Shown in pieces: positions 11,907 through 24,160 of a stretch of DNA of 64,000 bases. The translations under genes and the position numbers were made by a program. Under the pieces are notes generated by a model, which was not told the DNA's origin, made no database searches, and worked only from the letters and a program-made list of their open reading frames with translations. Position 1 is the stretch's first letter. Each line of letters opens with the position of its first letter. Source of the stretch: Massariosphaeria phaeospora (taxonomy: Eukaryota > Ascomycota > Dothideomycetes > Pleosporales); contig JAADJZ010000016.1 of the NCBI GenBank assembly GCA_011032825.1, positions 620,001-684,000 of the forward strand, read 5' to 3'.

Positions 11907-13371
11907 CTAACATCGTTTCCAGAGCTTCCAGCCAACTTTCAGTACGCGCAGCCTCATCAATCCGATTGCGGATAAGGAAAGCACCGCTCCGGTCAACATC
12001 TGCAGGCCAAGCCACCCATGCTTGACCGTTACCCCGCCGATGGGAGAACCGATCAACAGGCCCGTTGCGCAAGGAATACACGCCATGCCAATACGCAAGC
12101 CGATGACACTCATGTCCGGGCATAGGGCCACCGCCACGGTAGTCATCACAAGCGACAGATACGTTCCTGAAAAGCAACCATAGATAACGGAGAACGTTAT
12201 CAGCGTAGCTTCTGATGAAACGCCAGGCCATGCCAATACGGAGATGGTAATGCCAATCGCGCAGAGTATTAGAATGGATACCGGGCCAGTTCGATCCGCA
12301 ATGTAGCATAGAGTCTGTCGGCACATGTGATTGTCAGCTCAACTGGTTTCAGATGCCGACTCTGGACAACGCTCACCACACGGCCCACGACCGATCCTGC
12401 ATTCATTATAGGCAGAAGATATAGGGCAAGGTTCGTGCCCGCCAGCTCGTTCTCTCTCGCAAAAGAATCGATGTAGAAGTACGGTATGTACAGTCCGATG
12501 AGCCCAAAAAAGCAGCTCACCGCAAACGTAACAAATGGTGTTTCAGTCCATACCTGCGGATCGAAAAATCGACGAGCAGCGGGCGGCTTCGAACGCATTC
12601 TAAGACAGGTCACTGGTAGGATGAGCGTGACGAGCATTATCAGAGCAATTGTCCTCGTCGCCCATCCGAACCCAATCCTAGGCTGCAGTTGACGGAAAAC
12701 GACCGAGTACACGATACCTCCTTTGACCGGACTTTAGTTAGCCACAATCTCTGTTCCCCGAAAGGGTGTGGTAACAAAGGAGGTGCATACGTACCAATAT
12801 TACCGCCTGTGATTGCAATACCAGTACTCAAAGCCCTCCTCTTGACAAAGTAGGTAGGTAATAACGCCATACTTGGGACAAAAAACATAGCGCTTCCCAA
12901 GCCAGTGAGAAGGCCCTGGGCAAGCATTAACTGCCAGTACTTGCTGCAGATGCTAGTCAAGATGAGTCCTAGGACAACCAGTACGCTTCCTGTCCGCACC
13001 ATCGTCAGTAGATAACCACGGTCGTAGAGTGGTCCGGTAACGACACCACCAAAGACGAATAGAAAAGCCTCCAGTGACCCGATCCAAGAGATTTTCGACG
13101 CCGCCACGTTGCTGAGCATAGAAGTCTCATAATACGCTTGAAAGATACCTTGATGAATCAGCAAGACAGCAGGTCAGAAGTATACATGAAACAGTTCCGC
13201 ACCAAAGGTATTTACCAAACCCCACGAGTTAAAGAAGAGACAAAAGGCACCGGCACACTGCAACCATGCCACAGCTCCTCCGTCCTGAGCTATTGGAGAT
13301 GTCGACGGAATTTCTTCCAAGATATTTTCATGATTCTTCCCAGCTCGAATGCTCAGGTTGGTAGTCGTCAT
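11907..13371 (-). CDS. MFS transporter, monocarboxylate-transporter-like
   Basis: Plasma-membrane major facilitator of the fungal MCH/riboflavin-transporter-like group. Four exons: 13371-13203, 13148-12795, 12720-12377 and 12314-11907, 424 aa, the usual length. After about 35 polar residues the first membrane span begins with AVAWLQCAGAFCLFFNSWGLVNTFGIFQAYYE, the family's N-terminal signature. SWIGSLEAFLFVFGG and TYFVKRRALSTGIAITGGNIGG follow, and the second six-span half begins after a central loop with RRFFDPQVW. The transported substrate cannot be read from sequence. It lies in tandem with the tyrosinase on the same strand, so it may handle a precursor or product of that enzyme; that is inference only. 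Confidence 0.9.
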
Positions 13372-13956
13372 AGTGTTGTTGTAGTGATCTTTTTTGGATT
13401 CCGCACAACTAGGAATGAGGAAATGGAGGCTTTGCACCGCGAAGTGCTTTCGCCACGAAGCTGCATCAGACCGCTTTTAACCGTTAACAGCATTGCTTGC
13501 TCACAATTTGCAGGTATCGATGCGATTGGTCTCGAGTATGCCGCATGAAGGAGGTGGTAACCACCATGTTAGCCATGGGGTTCTCGATGCCCGCATGGTT
13601 TAAGGGCGCCTGTGCCTCTCCAATGCAGATGTAGGTTGCGGAAAAGCTACTTGAGTCCGTGCGTTCGCCGCGGACAATGGGTCTATGCTGGAGTTGCAGC
13701 TTGACATTGGTGTTGGGGTGAACCCCACGCTTGGGACCTCGGGATTCAAAGCTAGGGTTCCACAACGTCGGGGCCAGGACGGCAAGCGCCCTCTGACGGT
13801 CTAGTCCCTATTCCAGTCTTTCATGGTTGCCTTACGGACTTTGAGGATGGAACAACTGATAAGGACATAGTACAATGCTCGAGGCTACCATAAAACGGCG
13901 TTGTGCGTCGGTTTGTTCGTCACATCCGACATATCAGCTTGGCTGTGATAGTGGTT
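13372..13956. other. Divergent intergenic region
   Basis: Spacer between the divergent MFS transporter and rhodopsin-domain genes. It must hold both promoters. Small open frames occur on both strands without recognisable similarity or splice signals. Confidence 0.4.
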
Positions 13957-15223
13957 ATGGCTTATCCTTCTCAAGCAGTCGCTCTCATTGTCGTGAGCGC
14001 TCTTTTCCCCGCTTTGTCTGTAGTTGCTGTGTGCCTACGCATCTACGCTCGTCGCCTCAAAGGAACCAAGCTGGACTGGTCTGACTACGCGATCTTTTTC
14101 ACATTGGTTCGATCCCTTGAGCACGATTTATGGGCCGCCTAGCTAACCATTCGATAGTTGAATGCTCTACTCAATGCTATTGCCTGCATAATTGGAGCGG
14201 TAGCCTGCGGTATTGGCCTTCCCCTTTCGGAGCTAACTCCCAAGCTCCGAGTCCGCTTCATGAAAGTGAGTGGACTACCGTTCTTGTCCAAAACTCAGAC
14301 GTATGCTCACCTCTCTGCTAGATTCTCTTCGTCACCCAGTTCTTCTACGTCTTTACTGTCTGGAGCGTCAAGGTTTCTGTGCTCATCTTTTACAAGAAAG
14401 TCTTTGAAACACCGCGTTTCCGTCGATGGGTCAACAGTACACTCTGGCTTCTTTTAGCGTGGATCATCGCCTTCTTCTTTGTGACGCTGTTCCAGGACAA
14501 GCCTATTCGGCGCAATTGGGAAGGGGAGGGAACGACCATCAACTGGCAGATTTTCTACATCGTTTGCATCGCCAGCGATGTTGCGCTAGACATATTCATC
14601 TTGTGTCTACCACTCCCGGTCATTCACAGGCTAAGGATTAGCAGGAAGAAGAGATGGCTTGTTAGTGGGGTTTTTTGGCTGGGCGCCGTGTATGTTGAAC
14701 TCAAACGTCATTCGAAAAGAAATCTGCTAACCTGAGGTAATAGTATCGTCGTTGCGTCTACAGTGCGCTTGTATTATATGGTCAAAGTACGACAAGAGTT
14801 TCGCGACAACAGCGACGACTTTTCGTGTAAGCCTCACCAACTAAGCCCTCCTCTCCGATAATAACGTCGTACTCAGTCACTACGGTCAACACAATCATCT
14901 GGGGCTCCATTGAGCCTTGCATGTCGGTAATTGCGGCATGTCTTCCTATTATGGGTCCCATCATTTTCAGGAAGCGGCGCCAGGCCGAGGTCCAAGCGAA
15001 TAAGTTCAGCGGGTTGTCGTCGTACTTCCGTAAGACTGGATCAAAAGGATCGAAAGGGCGAGTTCTAGGAGATTTTTCGAGAGCCCTTGGCTCTATCGAC
15101 AAGCTTAATAGCCAGACCGACGCGTTTTCTCTGGCTTCTGTCGCTCCTCGAGATTCCGACGTCAAGGGTGGCCTACACGTGCAGCAAGACCATGAAGCGA
15201 GAGAAGTGCGTGAGACGGTTTGA
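13957..15223 (+). CDS. Rhodopsin-domain integral membrane protein (PTH11-like/SAT4 family)
   Basis: Seven-span membrane protein of the fungal rhodopsin-domain family. Five exons: 13957-14106, 14158-14265, 14322-14689, 14744-14826 and 14877-15223, 351 aa. Spans include AVALIVVSALFPALSVVAVCLRIYARR, a typical family opening, then KLDWSDYAIF, the QFFYVFTVWSVKVSVLIFYKKVF stretch, WLLLAWIIAFFFVTLFQ, the LDIFILCLPLPVIHRLR segment, and a final span ending in CLPIMGPIIFR. A polar tail of about 100 residues follows. The first intron uses a weak GTTCGA donor. An in-frame ATG at 13903 would add 18 residues. Family members may sense surface or chemical cues, but this one's ligand and role are unknown. Confidence 0.87.
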
Positions 15224-15924
15224 AATCGATACAAAGAGGCCAATGTTGGATTCAATCAACTTATATAATTCTGGGGTAGCTGTAGTGTGTCAAGTATACT
15301 CTGTGTTATCTGTTTGTAGTACGTGGGACTGGCATCACGATGTTATCATTTCTCGCCTAGCTGAATCAAAACGTATCAAGTCTTTCGCAGAGAAGATACA
15401 GCGGCACTCGCGCTGCTCAGGAAATCCGGCTACGCTGTCAGGTGAGAAGAAGCTTTCGGCCGCAAGACTACCAAGACTAGGCAATAACGGCTGAACTACC
15501 TGGAGCATTACTGTGCCACAGGAAATTCAAGGGCGCCAATCAGAAGCATGCCCACTCCGGCACGGATGCGGAACCGTTGCCGCGGAGTCTCACACCCCCA
15601 CTTGAAGAGTGCATAGGCGCTGTTTGCCTTCTGTTTGCCTTCAGTGAGGGAATAAGATCCTGGCGCCTCCCGCAACAACTTTGGCACGGCCATGAGTATC
15701 CCGGTGTCAAACACGTCACGATAATGCTCTGCCAGAGCCGTGCATGAGAAAGTAATCTAAATAGCTCTACTAGGCAGGTCCTTCACGGTGCATACATACG
15801 CTACTCGAGGGGGCGCGATAGCCACCAAATCTTAGTATCTAGGGGATTCTGCTTGCCCTCTGTCTTCTTACACATCGCTTCCTATCGCAACCTTGGATCC
15901 AGCGTCATCAGTCCCTCGATTAGC
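15224..15924. other. Intergenic region with a short coding-like fragment
   Basis: No full gene is supported. On the minus strand, 15508-15714 reads as 68 codons with a coding-like stretch (FKWGCETPRQRFRIRAGVGM) that I cannot assign. It might be an exon or relic of a lost gene. The rest is unremarkable. Confidence 0.35.
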
Positions 15925-17623
15925 ATGGCTCCGCACGCAAATGAGGTACCCGCAGCGGGTACTATACCGAAAAAGATACAAGCCGTTGCAAATGCGACTA
16001 TTGCAGACGATAATGTCTGGTATGCATTATTAATCCTGAGGTATCAGTGAAAGCAGACTTGTCGCTGACCTGACCATGGAAGGCAATGGATCCACGATGT
16101 CACAGCCTCATCCCCCATCCAGCCCCCTGTCAATCTCGGAACAGGCTTCATGTGAGTGTAATAGCATTTGGATCATCTCTTCATCCCGCTCATCTTCCTT
16201 CTAGCGATCACAATCCGCCCGCTTTCCTCATTGAGGCTCATAAGACCGCGTTAGATTCGGTGGACAATAATCAGTATGCTCCGGTTCCTGTGAGCAACCT
16301 TCCTTGGAAATAGTGTGTTCATTAGACTAAGACGCCTTGATAGGGCTCGGATCTTCTCAGGGAAACAATCGCAGATATGTACTCGCCGTTATATGGGCGA
16401 CAGCTCGACCCAATAACGGAGGTGTGCGTCACAAATGGGGCGCAAGAAGGTCTTCTGAGCAGCGTTTTGTCTTTTGTTCAGGCGGGAGACGAAGTCATTC
16501 TACTGGAGCCCGTGTTTGCCATGTAAGCACCCTCGCAACAGCATTTGCTTGAAACTTTCCTCACCTGTTTGTACGTAGGTATGTCTACCAGATAAAGGTG
16601 GCTGGCGGAGTTATACGCTACGTACCTTTACGTCCGCCTCAGGAGTCAATGACCAGTACGGTGTCTGGGAATGACTGGACGATTGACTTGGCCGAACTCG
16701 AACAAGCCATCACTTCGAAGACAAAGATGATATATCTGAATAATCCGTAAGCTCGTCCAGTTTAGGCATCCCTATGCTTGACCTCCAATGCTCACTCTAA
16801 CCGGCAAAAGACACAACCCACTAGGAAAGGTTTTCACAGTCGCCGAACTGACCGCCATCGGCAACCTTTGCATTTCCCACGGCCTCGTCCTCCTTTCCGA
16901 CGAAGTTTACGAGCGCATCGTTTTCCCTCAAGACTCAGGCTCGCAACCTGATACACCGACGACGCACATCCGCGTGGCATCTCTGTCACCTGAAATCGCG
17001 TCCCACACGATCACCGCTGTTTCCCTTGGAAAGCTTTTCAACGCGACTGGCTGGCGTGCCGGCTTCGTCATTGGCTGTGAAGCGTTGATGCGGCCTGTTA
17101 TCTCGACGCATCTCGTTCTGGCGTACTCAAGTAGCGGACCTGCACAAGAAGCATGCGCTATAGGGCTCCGCGAGGCCGAGCGGCAAAGATGGTGGGCTGT
17201 GAACGCAGCGGATGTTGGCGCGAGGATCAGGAGGCTGTGTCGAGCACTTGATACCACTGGACTTACCGTAAGCTGATCTCAAATCTATACAGCCTGTCTA
17301 CAATGATCTGATTTCCCCTGCAGTACGTTGCGCCCGCCAGCGCATGGTTTGTCTTCGTCAACATCGACGCGATCAAACTGCCAGAAAACTACCCGTACCC
17401 TCCCATCGTGATTAACGAAGGAACTCGGGACTGGAAAGTATGTTACTGGCTGGTTCAAGAGTTTGGGATTGCTTCTATCCCGGGTAGTTGCTTTTATGGC
17501 CCAGAGAATAAGAGATTGGGCGAGCGGTACCTGCGTTTTGGAGCGTGTAAGTCGGACGAAGGGCTCGAGTTAGCAGCACAAAGGCTCTTACAGCTTCACC
17601 AACATGTTTCGAAGGCTGTATAG
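15925..17623 (+). CDS. Aminotransferase class I/II, kynurenine-aminotransferase type
   Basis: PLP enzyme of fold type I, most like fungal kynurenine/glutamine transaminases (BNA3 group), which convert kynurenine to kynurenic acid or transaminate aromatic and sulphur amino acids. Seven exons: 15925-16019, 16083-16151, 16205-16289, 16344-16522, 16579-16746, 16811-17267 and 17324-17623, 450 aa. Key motifs: VTNGAQEGLLSSVLSFVQAGDEV, YLNNPHNPLGKVF (substrate Asn), LLSDEVYERIVF, SLGKLFNATGWRAGF with the PLP lysine, and ERYLRFGACK with the carboxylate-binding Arg. All catalytic residues are present. It lies among accessory metabolic genes, so a role in aromatic amino-acid metabolism next to the tyrosinase is possible but unproven. 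Confidence 0.9.
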
Positions 17624-18617
17624 CGGAGGACTATGGATGCTAACTCAATCTCTTCGGCATTCGGAACTCGAGAATATGCACGGAAGATACTGGAAGGTTA
17701 ATAAATTGGAGAGTTCAATCATACCCAGTGGTCTAACCCAATTGACTATTTGGATTCGGTTCTCACTAATAACATCGACGTCGATTAGAGAATGTGTCGC
17801 GATTTGGGACCCTGTTCAATCTCGCCTCTGGTCTTCAGTTTGTTGTGCTTGAAACTTTTCAGTCTGACCGGCGTTCCTACAATTCAGAATTGGAGAATAA
17901 CAAGCATGGAAACCCATGCCAAACAGTTTTTGCTATCAGCGAAAGTCATGCATACACTCTCGCAATCGAATCGAATGGACAAACCCGACCACCGTGTTAG
18001 TACACCCTCTTTTACAAAACTGACGTCAAAGCTCATGTTATTTTTTGACTAAGTTTCATGTTAGCCCGTGCCTATCGCCGGCTCGGACGAGTGTGGATGA
18101 CTGGCCAGCCACGTGATGTGTCCAAATGCGGAAACTCTGTCACCACATCCACGTGACCTTGTGTAACATCAAAATACTTCTTTCATACCCTAGACCATGC
18201 AGCTATGGGTAATCCATTTGGAACGAGAGATGGTATTTATATTGTTAAGGTATCCACGGTCAGAGTTCTCAGCACAGCGGACACGACATCGTTCTACGCA
18301 TGGTTTTCATACAGCACAGCATTCCCTAACATGCTGAGCATTAGCCCTGTGCACAGTTGTTGTATACGGCATGATTGGATGACTTCCATATTCGAACGCC
18401 CACACCTCTCTCCTTACCAATGTGGTTCTGGCAATTAGAATCTACCGAGCAGGGGCGGTCTTCAGTATCAAGCAATACGATGACCGGACCGCTCCATCTA
18501 CTTTCCAGAGCGCCCAGACCCTTCGGATGGAAAAAGCTTCTCCCATTTCATGAATAACGACAAACAAAGCCCTAGGCCCCCAGCGAAAGTTGTCATAACG
18601 AATACGTCCTGAATAGA
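17624..18617. other. Intergenic region, decayed
   Basis: No gene is supported. Frames around 17790-18000 look weakly coding but are short and unassignable. Two CACGTG palindromes lie 42 bp apart at about 18111 and 18152, each within CCACGTGA; they could be bHLH/bZIP binding sites, but no gene start is near. Confidence 0.35.
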
Positions 18618-19091
18618 CTAAGTGATAGCAACCAATATTTTGGCTTGATCGGCTGGACCAAGTGTCCTCAACAGGTCAGAGTTTTTTCCGGCGATGGTCG
18701 CCTGTATTACGTGTTGTGAAAGCCCGGGAAACAAGGTTGTAAGGCGATTGATGGCTTGGTTCGCAAATATGCTTGTTCCTATTGCGAGAGAGAGGGCAAC
18801 CCCGGCCATTTGGGCACAGCTCAAGAATGCAGTAACGTACGAGTGAGATTCGGAGGGCTGACGAGCTTGACCAACGGCATATCCTGATTGAGCAAACAAT
18901 CCACCACCAAGTCCTAGAATGACACTGAATCCGTAAATCCGAGCGTCGGATATTCGGGTGTCGATCGTAACGAGCAAGCTGGCTCTAATAGCTGCCGATA
19001 CGGCGCCAACGGCGATGTACAAGCTATACTTCTCGAAAAGCGCACCATTGATAAGACATCCGAATACGGCGGCCAAGATGAAATTCGACAC
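18618..19091 (-). pseudogene. C-terminal fragment of an MFS (14-span, DHA2-like) transporter
   Basis: A 157-codon open frame holds only the last membrane spans of a drug:H+ antiporter-like carrier. It has GFSVILGLGGGLFAQSGYAVGQ, the AFLSCAQMAGVALSLAIGTSIFANQAINRL block, and the usual loop and ending near DQAKILVAI. A complete protein would be about 500-580 aa. Upstream (19092-19380) the DNA is AT-rich and carries no earlier exons, so roughly the N-terminal two-thirds is missing. It is most simply a truncated relic. It lies on the same strand directly downstream of the BBE-type oxidase gene. Confidence 0.7.
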
Positions 19092-19389
19092 GCTTTGCTT
19101 CAGCTTATGAGGTTTCCGCCAATGTATAATAACGCGCGCGTATCCAGATGTGGTTGCTGTGGGCAGAGTTTTTCATGGATGGATTTCCGTAAGCTCCGCC
19201 CACGATCCATGCATCCATAAATCTATTAATCTCATGGAGGAGCGATGACAAATATTAATCACCGATACTAACTTGCACAAGGATAGGGTATTAGGTACCG
19301 TAGTATATTACTGATTACTCACTAGCAAAAGCTGACTATAGCGAACGTCTATATACACACCAAAGCTAGGATGTATCCAACAGCGCTCC

Positions 19390-21000
19390 TTACACAAGAG
19401 GAGAGTAGAAGCCAAACTCGTTCTTCGGGTCGTAGACTTTCTTCAAAGCCTTGAGCTTAGCAAGACGTGCCTGATCTTGACCGTAGAGTTGAGGAAGGGG
19501 CTCGTCACCAGTGGCGTAGTTGACGTAAGTGTGTTTCGGCGACTTGCTGCCACGGAACAGTATGTCACGGATGTTGTTGACGGCAGTGGTGGCTTGCAAG
19601 TGGGTCTTCGGGTCGTTACCCTCATACCACACTGCGGCAGTAGTGAGGATAGGGAGGGTGCGCTCTTCAGCAGTCACAGCCGTCGATGCGGGATCGACCT
19701 GGGAGACGGCCTTGTTGCCGTAGTTCTCCAGAAGAAAGGCCGATGTGGCGAATTTGGGATCACGGACCACCTTGTTGAAGGCGACATAGGCTTCGCGCAG
19801 TGTAGGAAGATCCCATTTTGGGAGAGACGTGCCAGCGAAAGCAAGATTGTGATCCTTGCGGCAAACTCCGCTGTTGATGTCGTTACCAGAGAGAATGTAA
19901 TACTCGTCCATGGGAACGTTTTCGGTTTCAGTCAGGCCAAATGGATTGAGTGCTTTGAAGGGTGCTGCATATTGCTCAGCCTCGCTCTTAGGGCCTTCGA
20001 AAGAGACAGTGTAGATAAGGGTTGCCTGGGTCCATAGTTAGAACAACGCAACCGCCAAGGCAAAGATACAGTGCTTACGTTGGCCGCATCTATCGCATCA
20101 ATCCTGGCAAAGACACCCGTGATGAACAACTTGCTCGGACGTGTTGCCAGATTGTCGACTTGGTTCACTAGAGTGTATAGCTGCTCAAGTTTGTCTTGCT
20201 TGAACTGGAACTGGTAGACGGTCCATGTGTGCACATCATAGGCCTTAACCTGGAAGCTGGTCACGACACCGAAGTTATGGCCAGCTCCTCGAAGAGCCCA
20301 GAACAGATCGGTGTTCTTGGTGTTCGAAGCGTCAACCAAAGTCCCATTAGCGAGAACAACGCGAGCAGATACGAGGTTGTCGGAAGCGAAGCCGTATTGG
20401 TTCTGCAGCAGGCTGTGGCCTCCACCTAACAGAGGACCGATGACTGAAACACATTCGCAGATACCGGTCACTGCATTGAAACTTTGATGAGCGACGAATT
20501 TGGGTGTAGAATGCGCACGTGTACATACCGGCTTGTTTGCCCTTGGCGAAAAGCGCTTTTGCAGCCTCCACCATCAAGGCACCCCCTCCGATGGTGGCAG
20601 TGTTTCCGCTCGGATCAACGGTAGCGTTGTTCAGCTTACGGAGGTTGATCTGAATACCGCCTTTCATCTTGTTCAAAGTCTTCGTGGACCCATGAGAGCC
20701 TGAGACGACGAGGAAAGGAACATTGTATTTGTGTGCGTAGATGACCACTGTTCGCACGTCTTGCTCGGTAGCAGGCTCCACAATAACACTGTAGCCGGGG
20801 TCAATCCTCGGAGAGGAGCCTCGAGCAGTCAAAGGGTCCCATTCAAGGTCACTTGGAAATACGATTGTGGTTTGTGGCGACAGCTGGGGTCTTAGTTCAG
20901 TGGCGGTACGCTGCGAGTCCAAGGGGTCCCTTGCAACATGAGAGGTGACGGAAGCAAGCGCTCCAGATACAAGGAACGGGAAAAGAGATGGGAAAAGCAT
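19390..21000 (-). CDS. Secreted FAD-linked oxidoreductase (BBE/VAO family)
   Basis: Flavoenzyme of the berberine-bridge/6-hydroxynicotine oxidase group. Exons 21000-20529, 20470-20079 and 20025-19390, 499 aa. A hydrophobic N-terminus (MLFPSLFPFLVSGALA) looks like a signal peptide. The PCMH-type FAD domain has PATEQDVRTVV, SGSHGST with the likely FAD-linking histidine, IGGGALMVEAAKAL, LLGGGHSLLQNQYG and FWALRGAGHNFGVVTSF. The C-terminal BBE segment ends in KKVYDPKNEFGFY. No second flavinylation cysteine is evident, so single covalent attachment is likely. Such enzymes act in secondary metabolism or oligosaccharide oxidation; the substrate cannot be read from sequence. Confidence 0.9.
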
Positions 21001-22175
21001 GCTGTACGATAAGACACAACTAGAGGTGAGATGGAACTGAGACGCAGAAGTGAAATGACTGCATGGGAGGGCGCATTATGTACCCATGCATCAGGGTCTT
21101 GAGGCGAAAATTTCCAATGACATTCTTTGGCGAGACCAGCCATCGGCATGGAAACCGACCGAGCTAATGGGAGATAATCTTAGTGGAGGCATACCTATAC
21201 TCGCCTGGAAGCAGGCTTATTGTTCCATGCAGCCACAAGTGCGCTTTAACCTCTTGCTGCGGGCAGAACGCAAGAGAGATCCCGACACCAACCTCTGTGC
21301 GGCTCGCTTTTGAACATTAGGACCCACCGAGCTAGAACCAGCCTCATGGGTATCCGAAACCGCACGATAGTTGCGGAAAAATAGTGTGCCCGGGGTCGTG
21401 CGAAACCGGCAAGTGTGACTCGAGACAACAGGTGTGACAACTCGCCTAAGTCACCACTTCTTTGCAGTGTAGATGGTAAGTTCCGTTCAAGTTCATCGAC
21501 ATGCGAGACAGATATGAGATATTTAGACTGTACTTATAAATAAAACTGGAGTGCTGTTGTGGTGTCATGATTATGGGTCGCTCAGCATCACTACTTAGTA
21601 TTTATCGTCCAATTTTTCGGCACAACCACAACATTCCCTTCCCAACGCCAGAGGATTTACGAGTTGGTGTTGTGATGGTGGCTGCTTTGCGCCAAACCGA
21701 TTCATTCAGGGTCTAGGCTCGAATACGAGAGCCGTGCGTCCACGGGTGAATGCTGCGCTAAGTCCGACCAATAAGAGCCGGGCAGTGACTTGTCGAGTCG
21801 GAATGGCTCGCAGCCCGGCCGCTCGTCGAGCCGTCCCGAGCCGACCACTCACTACTCCTAGCCTCCGGTGTCCTCCTGTCAACTATGAAAGAGGGCTACA
21901 AGTTTAGGGCATTCGTTCCCTATATGTACCTGCTTACATGAAAGATCTAGAGATAAGGTTTTCGGTAACAAGTGGAGTTGTTCAAATCTTACACCTGCCA
22001 GGCGCGTCCGACGGAACAGCCAAGGGGATGACTCAATAGTAACGGCGGAAAGAGATTAGTTCTGTTTAGTTATCAAGTCAGTGATTGGCCTATACACGAG
22101 CATATAATCGTCACCCAATCAGGTGTTCGGTCGGAACAGACGCCCGTCGGAACAGCCGCCTCCTGTGGCGGCAGG
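21001..22175. other. Intergenic region, no gene seen
   Basis: No coding structure is supported. From about 21980 to 22160 the words GTCCGACGGAACAGCC and CGCCCGTCGGAACAGCCGCC recur, hinting at an old repeat or composite insertion just outside the transposon copy that follows. Confidence 0.35.
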
Positions 22176-22487
22176 GGCACTTGCTAACGCGCCCCCCAGT
22201 TAAGCCCGTGCTGCCTCACCAACGCTGCCTCTGACCAACATTCTATACAGCCAATGAAAGATTATCAAATAGTTTGCTTCGTGTCAAGACGAAGTCTTCC
22301 AAATTGAAGAAGATTCGTTAGAAAAAGAGGAATCGCATTTGAAGAAGAGGAAATACCTTAGAAAGAGAGGAACCGTCTCCAAAAGATAAGGCATTGTCTT
22401 TTTAAAAAGCATTGTGAGTGCGTTTTCTGCTAACTGGTGGGCTCGGACCTCGGCATTGCTTGACTGGGGGGCGCGTTAGCAAGTGCT
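22176..22487. mobile_element. MITE-like DNA transposon copy 1 (312 bp)
   Basis: The left end reads GGCACTTGCTAACGCGCC and continues CCCCAGTTAAGC. The right end is its inverted complement with few changes (GCTTGACTGGGGGGCGCG then TTAGCAAGTGCT). Flanking 9-mers GGCGGCAGG (22167-22175) and CGAGGCAGG (22488-22496) match at 7 of 9 positions, as expected for an aged target-site duplication. The interior has AAGAGGAA-rich imperfect repeats and no coding capacity, so it is non-autonomous. The same ends occur in the 43.9 kb copy. The 9 bp duplication is compatible with a Mutator-like family, but no transposase is in the window to confirm it. Confidence 0.85.
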
Positions 22488-22490
22488 CGA

Positions 22491-22588
22491 GGCAGGATGG
22501 CCAAGCAGGCGAGAACAGCGCTAGAAACGCCTGTCTGACGTCTACCGAGGACCCCCGCTAGGTAAAGGGTTCGACCCCCGCTGGCGGT
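22491..22588 (+). pseudogene. tRNA-like relic with A- and B-box sequences
   Basis: TGGCCAAGCAGG at 22498-22509 fits an RNA polymerase III A box and GGTTCGACCCC at 22568-22578 fits a B box. They are 70 bp apart, the spacing of Leu/Ser tRNAs with a long variable arm. However, the acceptor strands (22491-22497 and 22582-22588) do not pair and the T stem pairs at only three positions. It is more likely a decayed tRNA or a tRNA-derived SINE head than a working gene. It abuts the transposon copy. Confidence 0.35.
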
Positions 22589-22905
22589 GCGCATTATACG
22601 GTATCTCGCAATGAGCTATTCATGTAACCAATAGCATTTGATACCTGCGGGTAAAGCGGGGCAAGCTAAGGGCAAGAAAGGTCGTAGTTCAACATCAAGC
22701 CTTCTTCGGCCGGTTATGCCCTGGACGAGATCCGACGCGAGACACATCTGTCCCTGGCAGCTGATGGTGCGTGCAACGGGAAGCACGTTCGTTGCAACTC
22801 ACTAGGTATATCCAGAAGTGCCGCCCCTTGCCCGCTGGGAATTTGAACCCTCAATGCCAATTCATCTTCTGTTATCGCATCTTTTTTAATACTTTTCTTT
22901 CAAAC

Positions 22906-24160
22906 ATGGCAATCCAGACTTTGGCCATCGGGCCTCTCACCAATACCGTCGACGTGGTGATGTTCATTATCTTCACCGGAATTGGCTGGTGGAACTCCTT
23001 AGAGCTGATAGTAACCGTCTTGTTCACATTCCAGAGATGGTCTGGTCGTTACTTTTACAGTCTGATCATTACGGCGTGTGGGGTTCTCGTTTACGAAGTC
23101 TGCGTCTACGTCTTGATCCTCATGCCCCCTAGAACCTTCAATATCAGGGTTACGCTCTCAGCTCTAAACGTCGGCTGGGTATGCATGGCGAGTGGCCAGG
23201 CCTTTGTGCTCTGGTCTCGAGTGCACTTAGTTTGTCGCAGTCAATGGAAGCTGCGGAGTATTCTCGCCATGATCGTTGTCAATGGATTAGTTCTTCACAC
23301 GACTGTCTATGTAGTCACTATGCTTGTAAGTGTTTGTTCCTCTATTTACGGAAGTCCGAATTAACATGGAAATAGGCTATCAAAGGCGGTGTACTACATT
23401 CGCAAGAGAGGGCTTTTGTGATCTCTGAGAAGATAGCTATCAGCTGGTGAGTACATTCTGACACCGAGTGTGATAGATCCTTGACCCGAATGCGTTGATA
23501 CCAAAACATTCAACATATCCGTATACTGAAGTCGCGTTATGCCTGCTTGCACAAATCATGCTAATATGCTGACGAATCTATAGTTTCACCTTTCAAGAAT
23601 TGATCATTTCCTCGGTTTATCTTTATGAAACCGCCCGCATCCTACGAGTTGGAGAGATGATGAACAAGAAGCAGAACAGAATCAACATATTGAAACTTGT
23701 GGCGGCATTCATCACCATCGTCTCCATCGACCTCACCATCGTTGGGCTCGAGATCTGGGGTCCATTTGGTGTCTGGTGTAGCTTCAAGGGTTTTGGATAC
23801 AGTTGCAAGCTCAAAATCGAATTTGCCATTCTCAATCTTCTCAAGCACTCTGTCAAACCCCCAGGCAAGAGCGGTCAGAGTGGTGGTTATGGCGCATCGG
23901 GCAGCGAGGGCATCGTGATGTCTTCACGGAAAGGCGGCAAGTCATCTAAGGTCCGCGTAACAGGTCTCGACCGGAAAACATTCGAGGAGTTGAACGATGA
24001 GGAGAATATCATGAAGACCACGAAGATCACCGTTCGGACCGATGACGGCAGCGAAACCGACTTCAAGTCTGCCCACGGTCGGCCGAATTCTTGCAATCAG
24101 TCCGACAAACACATACTAACGTACGAGCCGTCCCACTCCGGATCCGGCGCCACAAAATAA
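22906..24160 (+). CDS. Polytopic membrane protein of unknown function (DUF7703-like)
   Basis: Three exons: 22906-23325, 23376-23446 and 23584-24160, 355 aa. About seven hydrophobic segments lie in the first 250 residues, opening with MFIIFTGIGWWNSLELIVTVLF and including SLIITACGVLVYEVCVYVLIL, GWVCMASGQAFVLWSRVHLV and FTFQELIISSVYLYETARIL. A cytosolic tail of about 110 polar, Gly/Ser/Lys-rich residues follows. The layout resembles the fungal DUF7703 seven-span family; that label is my recollection of the pattern and less certain than the gene itself. The second intron (137 nt) is longer than others here. Receptor-like architecture suggests sensing or signalling, but no function is known. Confidence 0.8.
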
